This document shows positions 29,246 through 41,450 of a stretch of DNA of 64,000 nt, piece after piece. The notes under the pieces were generated by a model. It was not told where the DNA came from and searched no databases. It saw nothing but the letters and a program-made list of their open reading frames with translations. Position 1 is the stretch's first letter, and each line of letters opens with the position of its first letter. The DNA is from Rotaria macrura (lineage: Eukaryota; Rotifera; Eurotatoria; Philodinida; Philodinidae). The position numbers were made by a program, and so were the translations under genes. The DNA is taken from NCBI GenBank assembly GCA_900239685.1, contig OENT01000163.1, positions 115,048-179,047 on the forward strand. The letters run 5' to 3'.

Positions 29246-32200
29246 GTTATTTATTTGTTTATGACATAACAAAAAAAACTTTTTTTTCTCAAATAATTAA
29301 TTCGAAAGATTTTCGCAGTACTTTTTTTTTCGTTTATGTATTAAATAAATTAAATCGAAATAAGTTATATTCTTTGATAGATAAATAAGATTTATGCTAA
29401 TATTTGATTATCGAATCTTGTGTAAAAATAACTTCGTAGCCTATTATTGTATTGTCTTATGCTTTGCATTTGAACAATGTTCTTTGGATTCAATCTTTTA
29501 ATAGGCATGAAAATTTTGTATGAATATTAGAGACACCATGTCTATCACCACCGTTTCAATATTTAATGCCCTGCGAATAATGTGGTACATGAATCAGATA
29601 ATTAAATTTGATCATTCGATTTTGTTTTGAAAAGCAGTAACATGGGACATAATCATGATGTCCAAAGAAGCAAAAACAAAGCAAAGTTTTCTTTTTACAC
29701 TTAGTTCGGGAATTTTTCTAATGAAAGGAAAACAAGTTTGCCATTCAATTGATGACCACAACTACGATAGGCATCGGTTTCGTTACGAATGAGATAATGG
29801 ATAATCGTTTTGACTTTTTATTTTGCTGAAAAAAAAATTCATTGAATCGGTTTAAATTAACTATTTTAGTGTAAAAATATGTGTTAGGTAAACATTATTG
29901 CTTACTCCGTAATCTGACCCAAAAGAAAACTGATTAACAGTAGCAAAGACAACAGCCTTATGTATCTCTATGTTCATATTCTCAAGAACAACATCTATAT
30001 GCTTTGATCATCTTTGTTTTACGAATTTTTAATTCTGATTCTGATGAATAAACTCATTTTTAATAATTATTTCTCATGATTCGTGAATGTTTTCAACTTT
30101 CAAAATTTTATTTCAAATAACTCAAAGAATTTTCTGTCTTACATGGAATATGGTAATCTAGCAAGACGATATGAATGAAGTTTTTAGAAACAAATTTAAT
30201 AATACTCTCTCACATATCAGTGGTATACTAATTTGTTTTTCTACAATTGATTCAGAACTGAAATCATAGGCAGATTTTATCATTCAGTAAGTTGTTTTGT
30301 ATATCTTTCACTTGTCGTTGATTTTGATTCTGAAAAGTTGAGAAAGTTGAATTAGTGATTTTGTTGAAAATCATGAGTGTTAGCTGTTCTGACTTACGAT
30401 TTAAAGTTTTCTAAACATTTCACTCAAATAAAATTACATTGATGCATCATGTTAAAAACAAATTCAAATGATCTATTCCACTTTCTTCGTACTATTGAAT
30501 CCTTAATAGAAAAAACTTCTTCATGTGTCAACGGAATGTTTACTTTTGCTATTTAATAAGACTCCGAAATGTTCACATCATAGTGAAACTTTTATCGTAA
30601 AGAAAAGAATGTTTTGTTCTACTCAGAATCAAAAATGAAATTTTGCTTGTTTTTGTAAGACAACTATAATCTAAGATCTTATCTAGTTTTCGAGTTCTAT
30701 TTACTAGTGACCGTCATATTTTGGATAGTTTTCATGACATGATGTTCTATTTTTGTAGAGACACCTTCATTTTCGACTACGTACAATAAGCTCTAGGAAA
30801 CTAAAAATCAAAGAAACAAGACGAAAATATTCAGTTTTTTGAACTACCAGCATGGTACATATTTCTTTTAATATACTCTGCAATTGAAATCATGTAGTGT
30901 GCATTACCAGAAAATTCAATGTTTTGAATCATTGAGTGGGTGCGTGAAGAAGATTTGATTGATTTTACTCGACTATATCTATTCTAATTAACTAATGAGA
31001 AGAGATGGCACAACTATGGTCAAATGAAGTTTTATCCAGAAAGAACTTGAAAGGGACACCGAATATTTGTTCGTAAGTGTGCGGTGGACAAAAACTAAGT
31101 TTTCCTCTGAGAACCGTTTTCAGGTATGGTTGGACTTTTCTTCTTTTTAATCTGAATGCTCTAGCTGTTTTATACTGAATATCTAAATGGAATCGAGGTT
31201 CTGAATGACTTATGAATAAATTTTACATTACAATGAGTATAGAGCATAGTTTTATTTTCCATTGACCATTGTTAGACAAGATAGCATCATCGAATATTGG
31301 CATCGCTCAAAAGCAAGTGTGAAAGAGGTTTAAGGGAAGTTAGGTTCTTAAGATCACCAAACTTGTGAATTCACAGAGATTTTAATTTTCTACACTCATG
31401 CAATCAATAGTTTATTGATGGCATCCACATCGATCGATTGTAAATGACGCTTTCTATGAACCTCATTGTATACATATTGTTGCTACAAAGTCGAACTATG
31501 CATTGACATAGTCTAGAAAACGATAGAAAAAGGATATTCGTTTTGTGAAAGTAGTATTCATCCTTGTGAAACACTTGATTCTTAGCTATGTTTCCTAGAG
31601 AAAGTAATATCTATGTTCTTTTTTAAGGTGTTTTGCTAATTTCAACATAAATGTGAGCTAATAAACATATTTGGAAGTGAAATCAATTATCTTTGTTGAA
31701 TAAATTCTACAAAGTATTATTTCTAATCTGTACTGACATGTAACTTGTTATCTCGGCATTGAACATTGGAATGTCTAGTTATATAGAAGTATTTCTGAAT
31801 AACAGTGAAGACATTGGATTGGAAAAGGAAAAATAAACATTTTCTGGAGTAAACGGCACAAATAATCGGGTAGGAAAGAGGATAATTTTTCCATCACTCA
31901 ATCTGTAAAATATCGAATTTAGCAAAGTTTTGATTTTGAAAAAAAAAAGAAAAACATTGTTTTTTAATTACAGCTAAAGAAAATCTCGAGAAAATTCCAT
32001 GTGATATAAATAGATGTAGGTGATCATTATTAAGTTAGTCATATACCGCATATGTCACGGCAAGCTAGTCAATGAAAAACACTTATACACAGAATTCATC
32101 ATCGAGCTACCACGTGTCTGCTGTGTTGCATTCCACAGAGATTGTAAAATGGGTCTTATAAACTTTGGCTGATGAGAAGTTAAAATAATATTTATTATAA

Positions 32201-35200
32201 ACTAATTTTTTCCGGAATCGATACAACGGTTCATAAAAAATAAATGACTATCTAAGATCTACCAAAATGGCTTGTGTCTTGTTGACACTACTTTCAAAGG
32301 ATTCTTACATTTCATTCGATCTTTATCATAGTTAGTAGAATAACAGCTGAGCTATGTTAGTAATGGACGTTCGAAAAAATTTTCCTCAACTTTTATACAC
32401 TACTTACATTTATTATCACGACTTCAGATATTGATGAATTGTTCGTAATAGCACACGCCAAGATTGGATCATCGGATTCTTTCGGATATATTTGAATTCG
32501 ATGAATTTCGATTGTCGTAATCCGATCAGATCTGAGAGGGTAAGCGTAACTTGTGATTTGTGACTTGTTTCGATCATCGTATTTGATAGGACTCAGTTAT
32601 CGAAATCTAGTCGGTTCCATCCACTTTCAGGATCGAAGTCCTTGGATATTTTTTCTAAAGGAGCTGTCGAACATGTCTTAAGATTTTGCAAGTATGGTAT
32701 GTAATGGTAATTAATTATTTTCTTGTGTTTCAAAAAAATAACTATTTGAGTCAATTGAGTCTCTATTGAAGTTTGTTTTACGGTAGAGTTGATTGAGCTA
32801 AGTTTAGATCAATTCAATAGTCTTCAAGAAGGATAAGGTTTCTTCATTGAAATTAATAATATTTCTTACTCCTGTTTAGGTCAGTGAAAGTTCTCAAACG
32901 GGAAACTGAGATCTGATATCAGCCACCAGTTTTTCTAAAAAGTTCAGAAACTGCTCATAAGTTCATGTGAAAAGAACTGGAAATCATCACAAGTTTTTTC
33001 TTAGGCATTTGGTACCATGCATAGTTCTGTTTTAAAGAGTAGAACTACTTAAGTACTCTGTTCTTACTGTGAACTGTCACATGCCTATTTCTGTTTACGT
33101 TCGAACAATATCTTGAAGAAGGATAAGTTTGATTAATTTAAATCAATTATTATCCATCACTCTGTTTTAGATCAGTTCAATGTAACGTACAACTATTAGT
33201 TTGATTGATTTTTAGTAATTATTTTGTTGTATTTCGTCCGGATCTTTGAATAACTAGTAGAGGATGAGAAAGAAATCGTGATTCGATGGCGATTTTGATC
33301 TATATGGTTAATGTGACTGATTGTATGTGAACAATTTGTTTCTAGAACGATATCGGACCTCCTTGTACTGTTCGTCCTTTATTAAGGAGCAATGAAAGTA
33401 GAGGTAGAATTCCTAGCTTTGACTTCATTTCTCGAGTGATTCCATTTATAAATATGTAAAAACGACGGTTGATAAGACTTGCATAAATTGTAGAATTCTG
33501 TTAAAGATTCGACCTGATTCGATCGGTTCCACTTGTTGGAACTGGTCGGATCAGACTGGGTCCTTTCCAAGTATAATGCTCATCGGATTCCAAGTCACTA
33601 AATTTAGGTGTCTTTCCGACAGAATGCTATTGGATTTTACCGGGAACCGAACATTTATGAAAAAGTATCATACCGGATCCGACGAGATTCGTTGGTCGGA
33701 ATTTGCGATCTAGAATATCCTATTGGAGAATTTTCAAACTTATCAAGAAGAAAACAATTTTCATGGATACAGAGAATGCAACGTAACATCTATGATTGAT
33801 GTGCAATTCGTGGTAAATACAAACTTCGAAACTTCTGTTTAAAACACAACTAATCGATTTGAACGGAAATCAAGGAATACGTTCGAAAAATATGTTTTTA
33901 GTTACTGATTTTATCCACAAAAGAATTCTATGTAGCATACGAGAAAAGACGTGTATTAACACGCTCTTAAGACAAAATAACAGCAATATTCAATCGCTCT
34001 TTGTTTCTACGTTGTAATCTGTAGAGCCATTTACAATTTAAGCTGTGCTAGTTTTATACCTATCGCTGTAATCCAACTCAAATTATAACCATAGAGCTTG
34101 ACTACATAATTGAATATTTCGAATCCTGACAAAACCCAAAGAACGATTAGCAGTGATTCTACAATATTGATCTCATATTATGAAGTCATCTAATGTCGAA
34201 CTGGCATGTTCATAGATGGTAGTATATCAACGGATGCTACGAGTTAATATGAAGATCCTATACTTGAACAACTGATTACATAAAACAACGATCGTTTGTA
34301 GAGTTCTAATCTGACTTTTGATTGCTTTAGAATTTTAGCGTGCTCGTTTCTGTTTTTCGTTGACGACAATATCAGGGAATATCGTTACCGTAGTGATCCA
34401 TACGAAGCAGCAAGCAATGTTCATAGTAAATTCATAGAAAGAATCAATATTGATGTAATATGAGAGAGATATGAATATGGATTTTATTATTATTTCATTC
34501 GATTCGAGTGTAGATATTAACACAGAGTTCAAATCTAAAAGAATACGTAGACAAATATGTTCACTGATGATTTTTTTAATCTGTAACATGTGATAGATAA
34601 GTGAAAAAGTTGAATCTATTTACAAACGATTAGAAATCCATCTAATTAAATATAGATCAATCGCAACGAAAATACGATTTTTATTCAATTCTATTAGTTA
34701 AAGCAGCTTACCTAAAAGCTTGTCAAACAAATTTCATATTTCTAAATTATGAGACGAGAGTTAAATCAATTTCAATACTTTTCTGTTAGATATTCATCCT
34801 TAGTGATTATTCGTATGAAAAAGAAAATCACGTAAAACACTATAAAGAGCATTCCATTCGATTCAATTCAACTTCATAAAGGTTTATATGAAAATTTGAT
34901 TGTAAAAAATCTTGAATATAGTTTTATTTGATAAAACGAAATGTCTTATTCTTTTCAATCGATTTAGATTAAAAAAGAAAAGCTACTGCACAAAAGAGCA
35001 AGCTCATTATCACATTAAGACGAAAAAAAATAGATGCTATTCATGTCGGAAATGAATAATAATTGTGAAAAATAATATTCGTCATATGATGTTATACTAG
35101 ACTATTCATAGACTACTAATATCATGTTACATTCAATTATTCATTCTACTTATTCCCCCTGTTTAGTTTATCTTGTCAATCGTATTATTCTAGAACCTGT

Positions 35201-35515
35201 AAAACGATGGATATTATTCAAGGTAAAACAAAAATATCATGACTATGCATGTGTTGTCATCATTGAGTAATATAAAAAAAAAGAAAACATGAATAAAAAT
35301 AAGGGATTACAAGTCAAACTTGAATAAATGCGTAATTAATCTTGTTTTCTTTTGGTATACTGTCACGCAACGACGATTTTGTTTTTCTTGGACCATTTTT
35401 GCCGTACATTGGTAAGCATATATATATATACATGAATATGATGAAAAACCTCTACCTACACTTCAACTAATCAGAACCGTTACTTTTAGAAACACTAAAA
35501 TTTATCAATCAAAAC
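29246..35515. other. 6.3-kb gene-poor region
   Basis: No gene is supported. Small frames (minus 33382-33570, plus 33608-33799, minus 34335-34589) lie in or beside repeat sequence. At 32790-33180 there are two degenerate direct copies of an AAGAAGGATAAG-plus-GATCAGT block. A block of scattered CGGATC/GATCCG motifs (32459-33735) is listed separately. AATAAA at about 29343 could serve the Pax gene. Size and emptiness would suit distal regulatory DNA for the Pax gene, but nothing in the sequence proves it. Confidence 0.45.
32459..33735. repeat. Degenerate CGGATC-motif repeat block
   Basis: GATC-containing motifs cluster at 32465-32540 (GGATCATCGGATTC, CCGATCAGATC), 32590-32650 and 33480-33725 (GATTCGATCGG, CTGGTCGGATCAGACTGGG, ACCGGATCCGACGAG). 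The right-hand part shares TTGGATTTTA followed by a CGG/CGA context with the element at 62473-62831, so this is probably an old, broken member of the same group. I could not define its termini. Confidence 0.4.
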
Positions 35516-36644
35516 ATGAGGTCAGTTCTTTTTTAAAACTTTATATTAAGAGAAAGATATATGTTCTGTTTTTTGTTTCAATTTCAAGCAGCCGTCTAAG
35601 TCATCCATTTTTTGAAAAGCACGATGACCGTTTGAAAGCACTTTGGACAATGGATCGAACAAATGGAAATAGCACAGAAAAATTAGCAAAACTAAAAGAA
35701 GCAATTGCTAAAAGTTCTCCCAGTGGCCTTATTGATATATATGATGATAAAACTGGAGAATCTCGAGCAAAAGTAACACTTTTAATAATAGCTTGTTTTG
35801 AAGGAGACTACGATACCATTAAACTTTTACTTGATGTAAATATAAATACATTGTTGCCTTAAAAATAATAATAGAAAATGTTGAATTAATAGAATGGGGC
35901 TAATACAAATGAATGTGAAAGTGAACATAATTTAACGGCGATTCATGTTCTTGTCGACGGTCCCTACAAAGGGCAGACTCTAAAAGAAACTGAACGTGCA
36001 CAACTCATTCGAGCCATGGTTAAAAACGGTGCTGATGTTAATCATCCGGACAAACATCAGTTGACACCAATTCACAAGTTTGCATATCAAATTTAATGTT
36101 CATAATAAAATTCATATTTTTTAAAAATGTAAATAGAACTGCAATCAATGATCGTCCAGAATGTTTGGATGCGTTGATTGAAGCTAACGTTGATCCAAAT
36201 GTTGTCTTTCTGGGCGAAAGAGCCATTAGTATTGCTGCAAGACAAAATCGCGATCAAATTCTAAAAAAATTAATTAATTATCCTCAAACGAAAACCGATT
36301 ATCGAAATGAGAGTGGTGGAACTATTTTACATTTTGCTGCTGCCGGTTTGTATTCATTTGAAAAAGTTGTTAAAATATTGAATATTTTTGTTTTTCAAGG
36401 AACTGTCGATAGTCCAGGATGTATTGACTTGTTATTAGCAACTGGTTTGGACGTTAATACTAAAGATAATCGAGGAAATACGCCCACAATGGTTGCATGT
36501 TTTTTCAACAAACCTCGAATTCTTCAATCACTTATTGCAGCTAAAGCTGATACAACAGTTAAAAATAATGATGGAAAAACTGCACTTGATATTTGTACCG
36601 ACAACGAATCAGACGAATGCAAAGCTATTCTTTCACATGCATAA
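35516..36644 (+). CDS. Ankyrin-repeat protein
   Basis: Five exons: 35516-35520 (a 5-base first exon carrying ATG-AG), 35592-35835, 35893-36077, 36137-36345 and 36400-36644, giving 295 residues. Ankyrin repeats fill the protein from about residue 85. Successive units carry LTAIH, LTPIH, ERAISIAARQ, GTILHFAA, GNTPTMVA and GKTALDI starts, with ADVN, VDPN and LDVN turns between helices. Ankyrin arrays bind other proteins, so no enzymatic role is implied. There is no signal peptide or membrane segment. The 54-nt fourth intron (36346-36399) is a multiple of three without a stop, so its retention would insert 18 residues in frame. I chose splicing because it restores a regular ankyrin helix (HFAAAGTVDSPGCIDLLL). 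The tiny first exon is the least certain part; I do not recognise the orthologue. Confidence 0.85.
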
Positions 36645-37598
36645 TTTTATACTATTATCAGCAATTAGACAACTTTTTACCCTTCTGTTTTTTTAACTGA
36701 AAATCACCTTAAATAAACATTTCTATTCATATTTATTGTTTGTATAGGTCTACATGAAATTATCGATTTATATTTAGCTAATTGTTGACTAAAAAAACAT
36801 AGAGAATTACTTCGACTTAAGTTATAATAGCAAGCAGCTCTTAATGGTTGTAAAAGCAATTTTCTCCACGAATTCCTATCGATGTAAATTATCTGTTAAT
36901 AAAATTTCTTTATGATAAAACAAGCTGAATCGTTTTTCTTAGAATTCTAAATGAATTCTTTTATTTATAACACATCAATTCTAAATTGTGATTACTATGT
37001 GCCACGAAACAAGTGCCAATAGACAACAGTAAGAAAACTATTGTAACTATTGATGTATTTCTTAGAATTTTAATGCAAACTAATGTAAAATTTTTATCGA
37101 AATTTTGGTAGAGTGTGCCACTATCAATAGACATCACTTTTATGGTTTGCTAAGTTATTTCTACCGCAGTAGTGAGCTTCCTATGAATTTCCTTTGAATA
37201 GGACGTAGTTTCGGTAGTAGAGAAAACAAGAATTTGAAGACGAAATTGAGACCGAGGGCTCGCACTATGCTCATTGGTGAATAGATTCGGTGATTCATAT
37301 TTCAATCAGCATGCTAAAGTACAATAATAATGAGCAAGAAACTACTATTTCTTAAATTTTTGCGAAGCTAAACTTGTCTGTATATCTTAGAAAAAAAAAG
37401 ACAGAATCTAAATAATCGAGTACTAACAATAGTGAAAAACATAATGAAACACAAGAAAAATTTTTTAAATAATATCTACATAATTTTATTTTGTGATTCA
37501 AATAAATCTATTGCTTTTTCTCGTTCAATCAGTCTGAAATTATTTGTATCATCTTAAGAGACAAAAAACAATTTGACAATATTTTTTTGTGAAGGAAG
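36645..37598. other. Intergenic stretch after the ankyrin gene
   Basis: No gene. The polyadenylation signal AATAAA at 36712-36717 lies about 70 nt after the ankyrin stop codon. The rest is featureless AT-rich DNA up to the tRNA. Confidence 0.5.
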
Positions 37599-37605
37599 AA
37601 AAAAA
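37599..37605 (-). terminator. RNA polymerase III terminator for tRNA-Tyr
   Basis: A run of seven T on the minus strand begins five bases after the tRNA 3' end, the normal pol III stop signal. Confidence 0.8.
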
Positions 37606-37609
37606 CGGA

Positions 37610-37698
37610 TCCGAACTCCCAGATTTGAACTGGGGACCTATAGGTTACTACGTTTTTTCCATTACAGCCTACCGCTCTGCCAGCTGAGCTAAGTTCGG
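37610..37698 (-). tRNA. tRNA-Tyr (anticodon GTA) with a 16-nt intron
   Basis: On the minus strand the acceptor stem CCGAACT pairs with AGTTCGG, followed by discriminator A. The D arm is TAGCTCAGCTGGCAGAGCGG (internal A box). The T arm is CCCCAG-TTCAAAT-CTGGGA (B box). The anticodon stem GTAGG/CCTAT closes a loop C-T-G-T-A-A, interrupted after position 37 by a 16-nt intron beginning TGGAAAAAACG. Removing it leaves a normal 73-nt tRNA. Eukaryotic nuclear tRNA-Tyr genes typically carry an intron at exactly this site, which supports the identity. The CCA end is not encoded, as expected. Confidence 0.94.
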
Positions 37699-40355
37699 AT
37701 ACTGGATGTGCGTTCTTTTAATAACATCTTTTAGAATTTTCATGTTCTTCAAACGAGATTGATCGAAGAAAAATGCTTCAAAATTTTGTAAAATTTGATG
37801 TGATCGCAATTGATCGACAATCAATTATTGTATTTTGTTTTGTAATTAGGAAAAAAAATCATTCATTGAACTGTTAAAATTAGATAGAAATATTGTTGAG
37901 AAAAAAAACTGTTCTATCTTCGTCGTATAGATTTTCTTTGTTTCGAAGTATAAATCATTCAATAAATTATTGTGAGCAAAAAACGATTGAGAGATATTCA
38001 AAATATTTTGGAGAAAAATGAAAATTGTTAATCTTTAGAAAAACAAAATAAAAAATACTTTGAAAAAGTTAATTAATGAGACATTTGCGTTTGATTATTA
38101 AATTGGACCAATGTTCTATGACTTATCAATTCTTAAACATTTTTAAAAGAGTTTATTGAACTTTGAATCGAATATTTCGAAAATCATATAAAATCGAATG
38201 CTTTTAATATTCTCACTTAATATTTTTCTAGATTTATTGTTAATAATCATGGAAATTTAAGATTTTTATTAAATTCTTAAAGCTTATTCGAGAAGAAATC
38301 ATGGTGCAAACAATTCCTTTGTGGAATACCTTAACTAAGAAAAGCATTTGTCGTATTCTCTACTTAAATTATTTTGATCTTTAGTTTATATAATAATGAA
38401 GGAGTTAATTGTTGGTTAATTAAATATCAAGTTATTATTGAGAGAAAACGTTCCAGGAAATTTTGCATAAAGTATCGCCTAATTGATTGTTCGTTTGCGA
38501 GTAATCTCCTTGAAATGTTGATCAAATTTTTTTCATCATCAATTGTTTCAGTGCTCTGCTTGTAAAAAGTTATCTGCTTTCGATATTTGTAATCGATGGT
38601 AGAAAAAAATCGTAAGTCGCATTTACATGGATGCACTTATAATCTGTAAAGAGCCATAGACAAGCAGCTAACTAAAAGATAGATGCTATGTAAAGTCGAA
38701 AAGCATGTGATGTCAACTTCATTGTTTGTAAAATCTAGCTAAGAAAGAAAATGAAATGGGAAGAAGCTCAACAGTGTAAGTATCAATAACAGTAATATTA
38801 CTTATTCCCGAATTATTCTTCGCTGATAGTTATTAGCGTCTGTTCATAAAGTACTACTTCGTATCATCTTGCGCTTTTATTCACATGCTCTGTATGGATT
38901 GATGTACGGTCTAACCTTTCGAAAACGGCCAAGAATCGATCATTATGAGTAAAAAGAATTAATTTGAAGATACTTTAGTCCATATAAAATCTTTGTGATC
39001 GCTGTAGTGATTTTTTTTTGATTGATAATATAGAGGAAGTGGTTAAGATAAAGTGAATAAATTGAAAAAATCTTTATTCCTTAACAATCCACAAAATGAT
39101 GTTAACAGATAGCGTGAAAATACTTTTATAGAAAATTTTTTCACATTCAAACTTTTCATCTCATGATTTATGTTTCTCGATGATGACACTAATAGTTCCT
39201 GATCTATATGTACGACTCTGATCTAAAGTACATTCTCATTTCAATTAATATCTGCAATATGCAGTATACATGCAGAGCGTCAAACAACCAATGGGCATTC
39301 TACCCGTGTACACTTACACATATATCTCGAGAGATGCGTCATATTTGTGTTTATAATCGTAATGCTTCTAAGGAAACAGATATATATTTTGTTTGACATT
39401 GAAAAACTTGAAACTTCATGATTCATATGAAGTTTATTTTGGGATATCGCAGCTAATGATCATGACAAATCCTTGTTTCCCAAATAAAATTAAGTTAAAA
39501 ATGATATCTCTTCATGTTATATAGTAAAAGTTATGAGATCTTCGGAATTCGGAATTTCAGAACCTCCTAGAATTACAGATCTTATCGCTATTGAGAACAC
39601 TTTCATACAACATCTCGAGCTATACTAGCTACAAAATCATCACTTTATATACTAAAATAGATAGTCGACTATATTCATGATTTCTGGAAGAAGCTTGATT
39701 AATAAACACTTTTCAAAGATTTTAAAATTACCAAAGAAAAATATAAGATTCATCACAAATTAAATCGTCGATAAAGTCGTATAAATAGAAACAATAGTTC
39801 TAAGAAAATAAATCGACTATGTTCAAATCATTGAATTCCGTACCTTTGGTTTATTGATTTACTTTTTTAGTTTTCTATGTAGTTTTTCCAAAACAAATAT
39901 GAAGTAATATTATCTCTTTACTTCTACACAAGTTAGACTTTGGTCAACCTAGTTGAATTTAGCTTTTCTCCGAGTAAAACACCACTAGCTTAGAAAATAG
40001 GAAGATCAGAGAAGATAAAATATGAGAGAAAAGAAGACACACACTGTTTAGGCCACAGAAGAGTTCTGCCAAAGGCAAGATAATAAAAAAATAAGAGAGA
40101 ATGGTCGTTCGTCTAGAGTAAGCAATGTATATTAGGCATCATCTTCTCTGTCGGATACCGAACAAGCAAACTATGATTGAATCCTATTGGTTACACTCGT
40201 TCGAGGTTACGCAAATCTTGGCAGGGAGACACAGATAAATTCTGTTGTCGGTTGTTCCTTCTTCTCTCTTGTACTATATGTTAGGAAGAAACGAGAAGTA
40301 GTTTTCCCCTTTTTTCTTCTATCGCGAATATCAGCTCTTTTCTCTTTGCTGTGAC
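37699..40355. other. Gene-free stretch between the tRNA and the secreted-protein gene
   Basis: No supported gene or repeat. Overlapping opposite-strand frames at 38374-38636 are shadows of each other with no domain. The plus frame 39208-39396 has no recognisable family. Confidence 0.5.
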
Positions 40356-40363
40356 TATAAATA
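40356..40363 (+). promoter_or_regulatory. TATA box (TATAAATA)
   Basis: TATAAATA lies 119 bases before the start codon at 40482. A transcription start about 30 bases downstream (near 40390) would give a 5' untranslated region of about 90 nt. The pyrimidine-rich sequence after it (CTTATTCTTTCTTCC) fits an initiator region. Confidence 0.65.
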
Positions 40364-40481
40364 ACAGACGTGACTTATCATAAGTTATCATTCAATATAT
40401 ATCTTATTCTTTCTTCCTTCATCATTAATACAAAGTCAGACGGTTAGTTTTTTTTTCGTACTCATTTGGTAATACACAGAC

Positions 40482-41450
40482 ATGATTTCCAAGTACAATG
40501 CATTGCTTGTATCAGCCGTCCTGATGGCCATTTTATGCTTTTGGGCGACGACAAGTACCGAGGAAAAATGGATCGATCAAACACAAAATATTTCTTCAAT
40601 GGCATACAGTCAAGATACCGATGTTCAAACGTCCAATGAAAAGTAGAAGGAATAAATTTGATAGAAACGTTCATCTTTTTTTTTGCCATCTTTATACATA
40701 GGAACAGAAAATACTTCAACTATCTTCGCCTTCAAGATGGTGAATGCCATAATTGTTCAACATACAAATGTACTGGTCATAAATCAAATATGGGTGGTTC
40801 GGAATGGTGTATCATGTTATTCTCTGATGCTCTTGCTCACTGTGATTCGGATCCTAATTGTGGTGGATATACAATGACGACAGCCGAATGGTTTCACAAA
40901 ATGTACGATAAAAATGGACAAATTGCTGTTCATTTAGCTAAATCTGATGGAAAACCAATTGAATGTCCCTTAGCTGAATGGAGTAGCTATGAAAAACAAA
41001 ATACTATTCGTAATACACCTGTCATCTATGGAAGATCAACATGTGAAAATAAGTCAGTAAACTAAACAACACACATTCGTAATTGATATATGTCGATGTA
41101 TAAATGATTATATTTTCTATATTAACAGTCAACAAACTAGTTGTGAAAATTCACAGAATTTCAAATATGTATTCGTTAGCAATTCTGATTGTGCCAATGG
41201 CAATTCATTGTATTCATGTGACGACCATCCGAATCGAGTTGACAAGACGAATGTTAATTGTATTTTACCGATGGCCGATGCTGTGACACATTGCAATTCC
41301 GATGATCAGTGTGAAGGATTTCTAATTAATACGGATGATAACTGGCAAAAGAAGTTGGCAAAAAATGGAATGCAGTTGGTACAATTAGTCGGAAAAGGTG
41401 TAACATATACGCCCAGTCAAACATGGCGTAGCTTCAAAAAACAACAATAA
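40482..41450 (+). CDS. Secreted or membrane-anchored protein with two Cys-containing repeats
   Basis: Three exons: 40482-40642, 40702-41052 and 41129-41450, giving 277 residues; all junctions keep frame. Residues 5-25 are hydrophobic (LLVSAVLMAILCFWA), a signal peptide or signal anchor. Two homologous units of about 95 residues follow. Each has an early C-x-x-C or C-x(n)-C pair, then L-F/P-x-A-D-A-x-x-H/T-H-C-[DN]-S-D-x-x-C-x-G-[YF], then a W/K-rich segment and a final W-x-S-[YF]-x-K. The paired-Cys C-[DN]-S-D-x-x-C-x-G-[YF] core resembles the C-x-x-x-x-x-C-x-G-[FY] signature of PAN/apple-type modules, but I do not claim that family. The protein probably acts outside the cell, possibly in adhesion or binding. 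A good TATA box suggests strong or regulated expression. I do not recognise a named orthologue. Confidence 0.78.

Noticed and set aside
36096..36696. Single long frame through the ankyrin 3' exons, and an overlapping shadow frame
   Set aside because: The long frame only looks continuous because the 54-nt intron is in frame. Its N-terminal part up to 36136 is intron sequence, and the 36493-36696 frame is a shadow.
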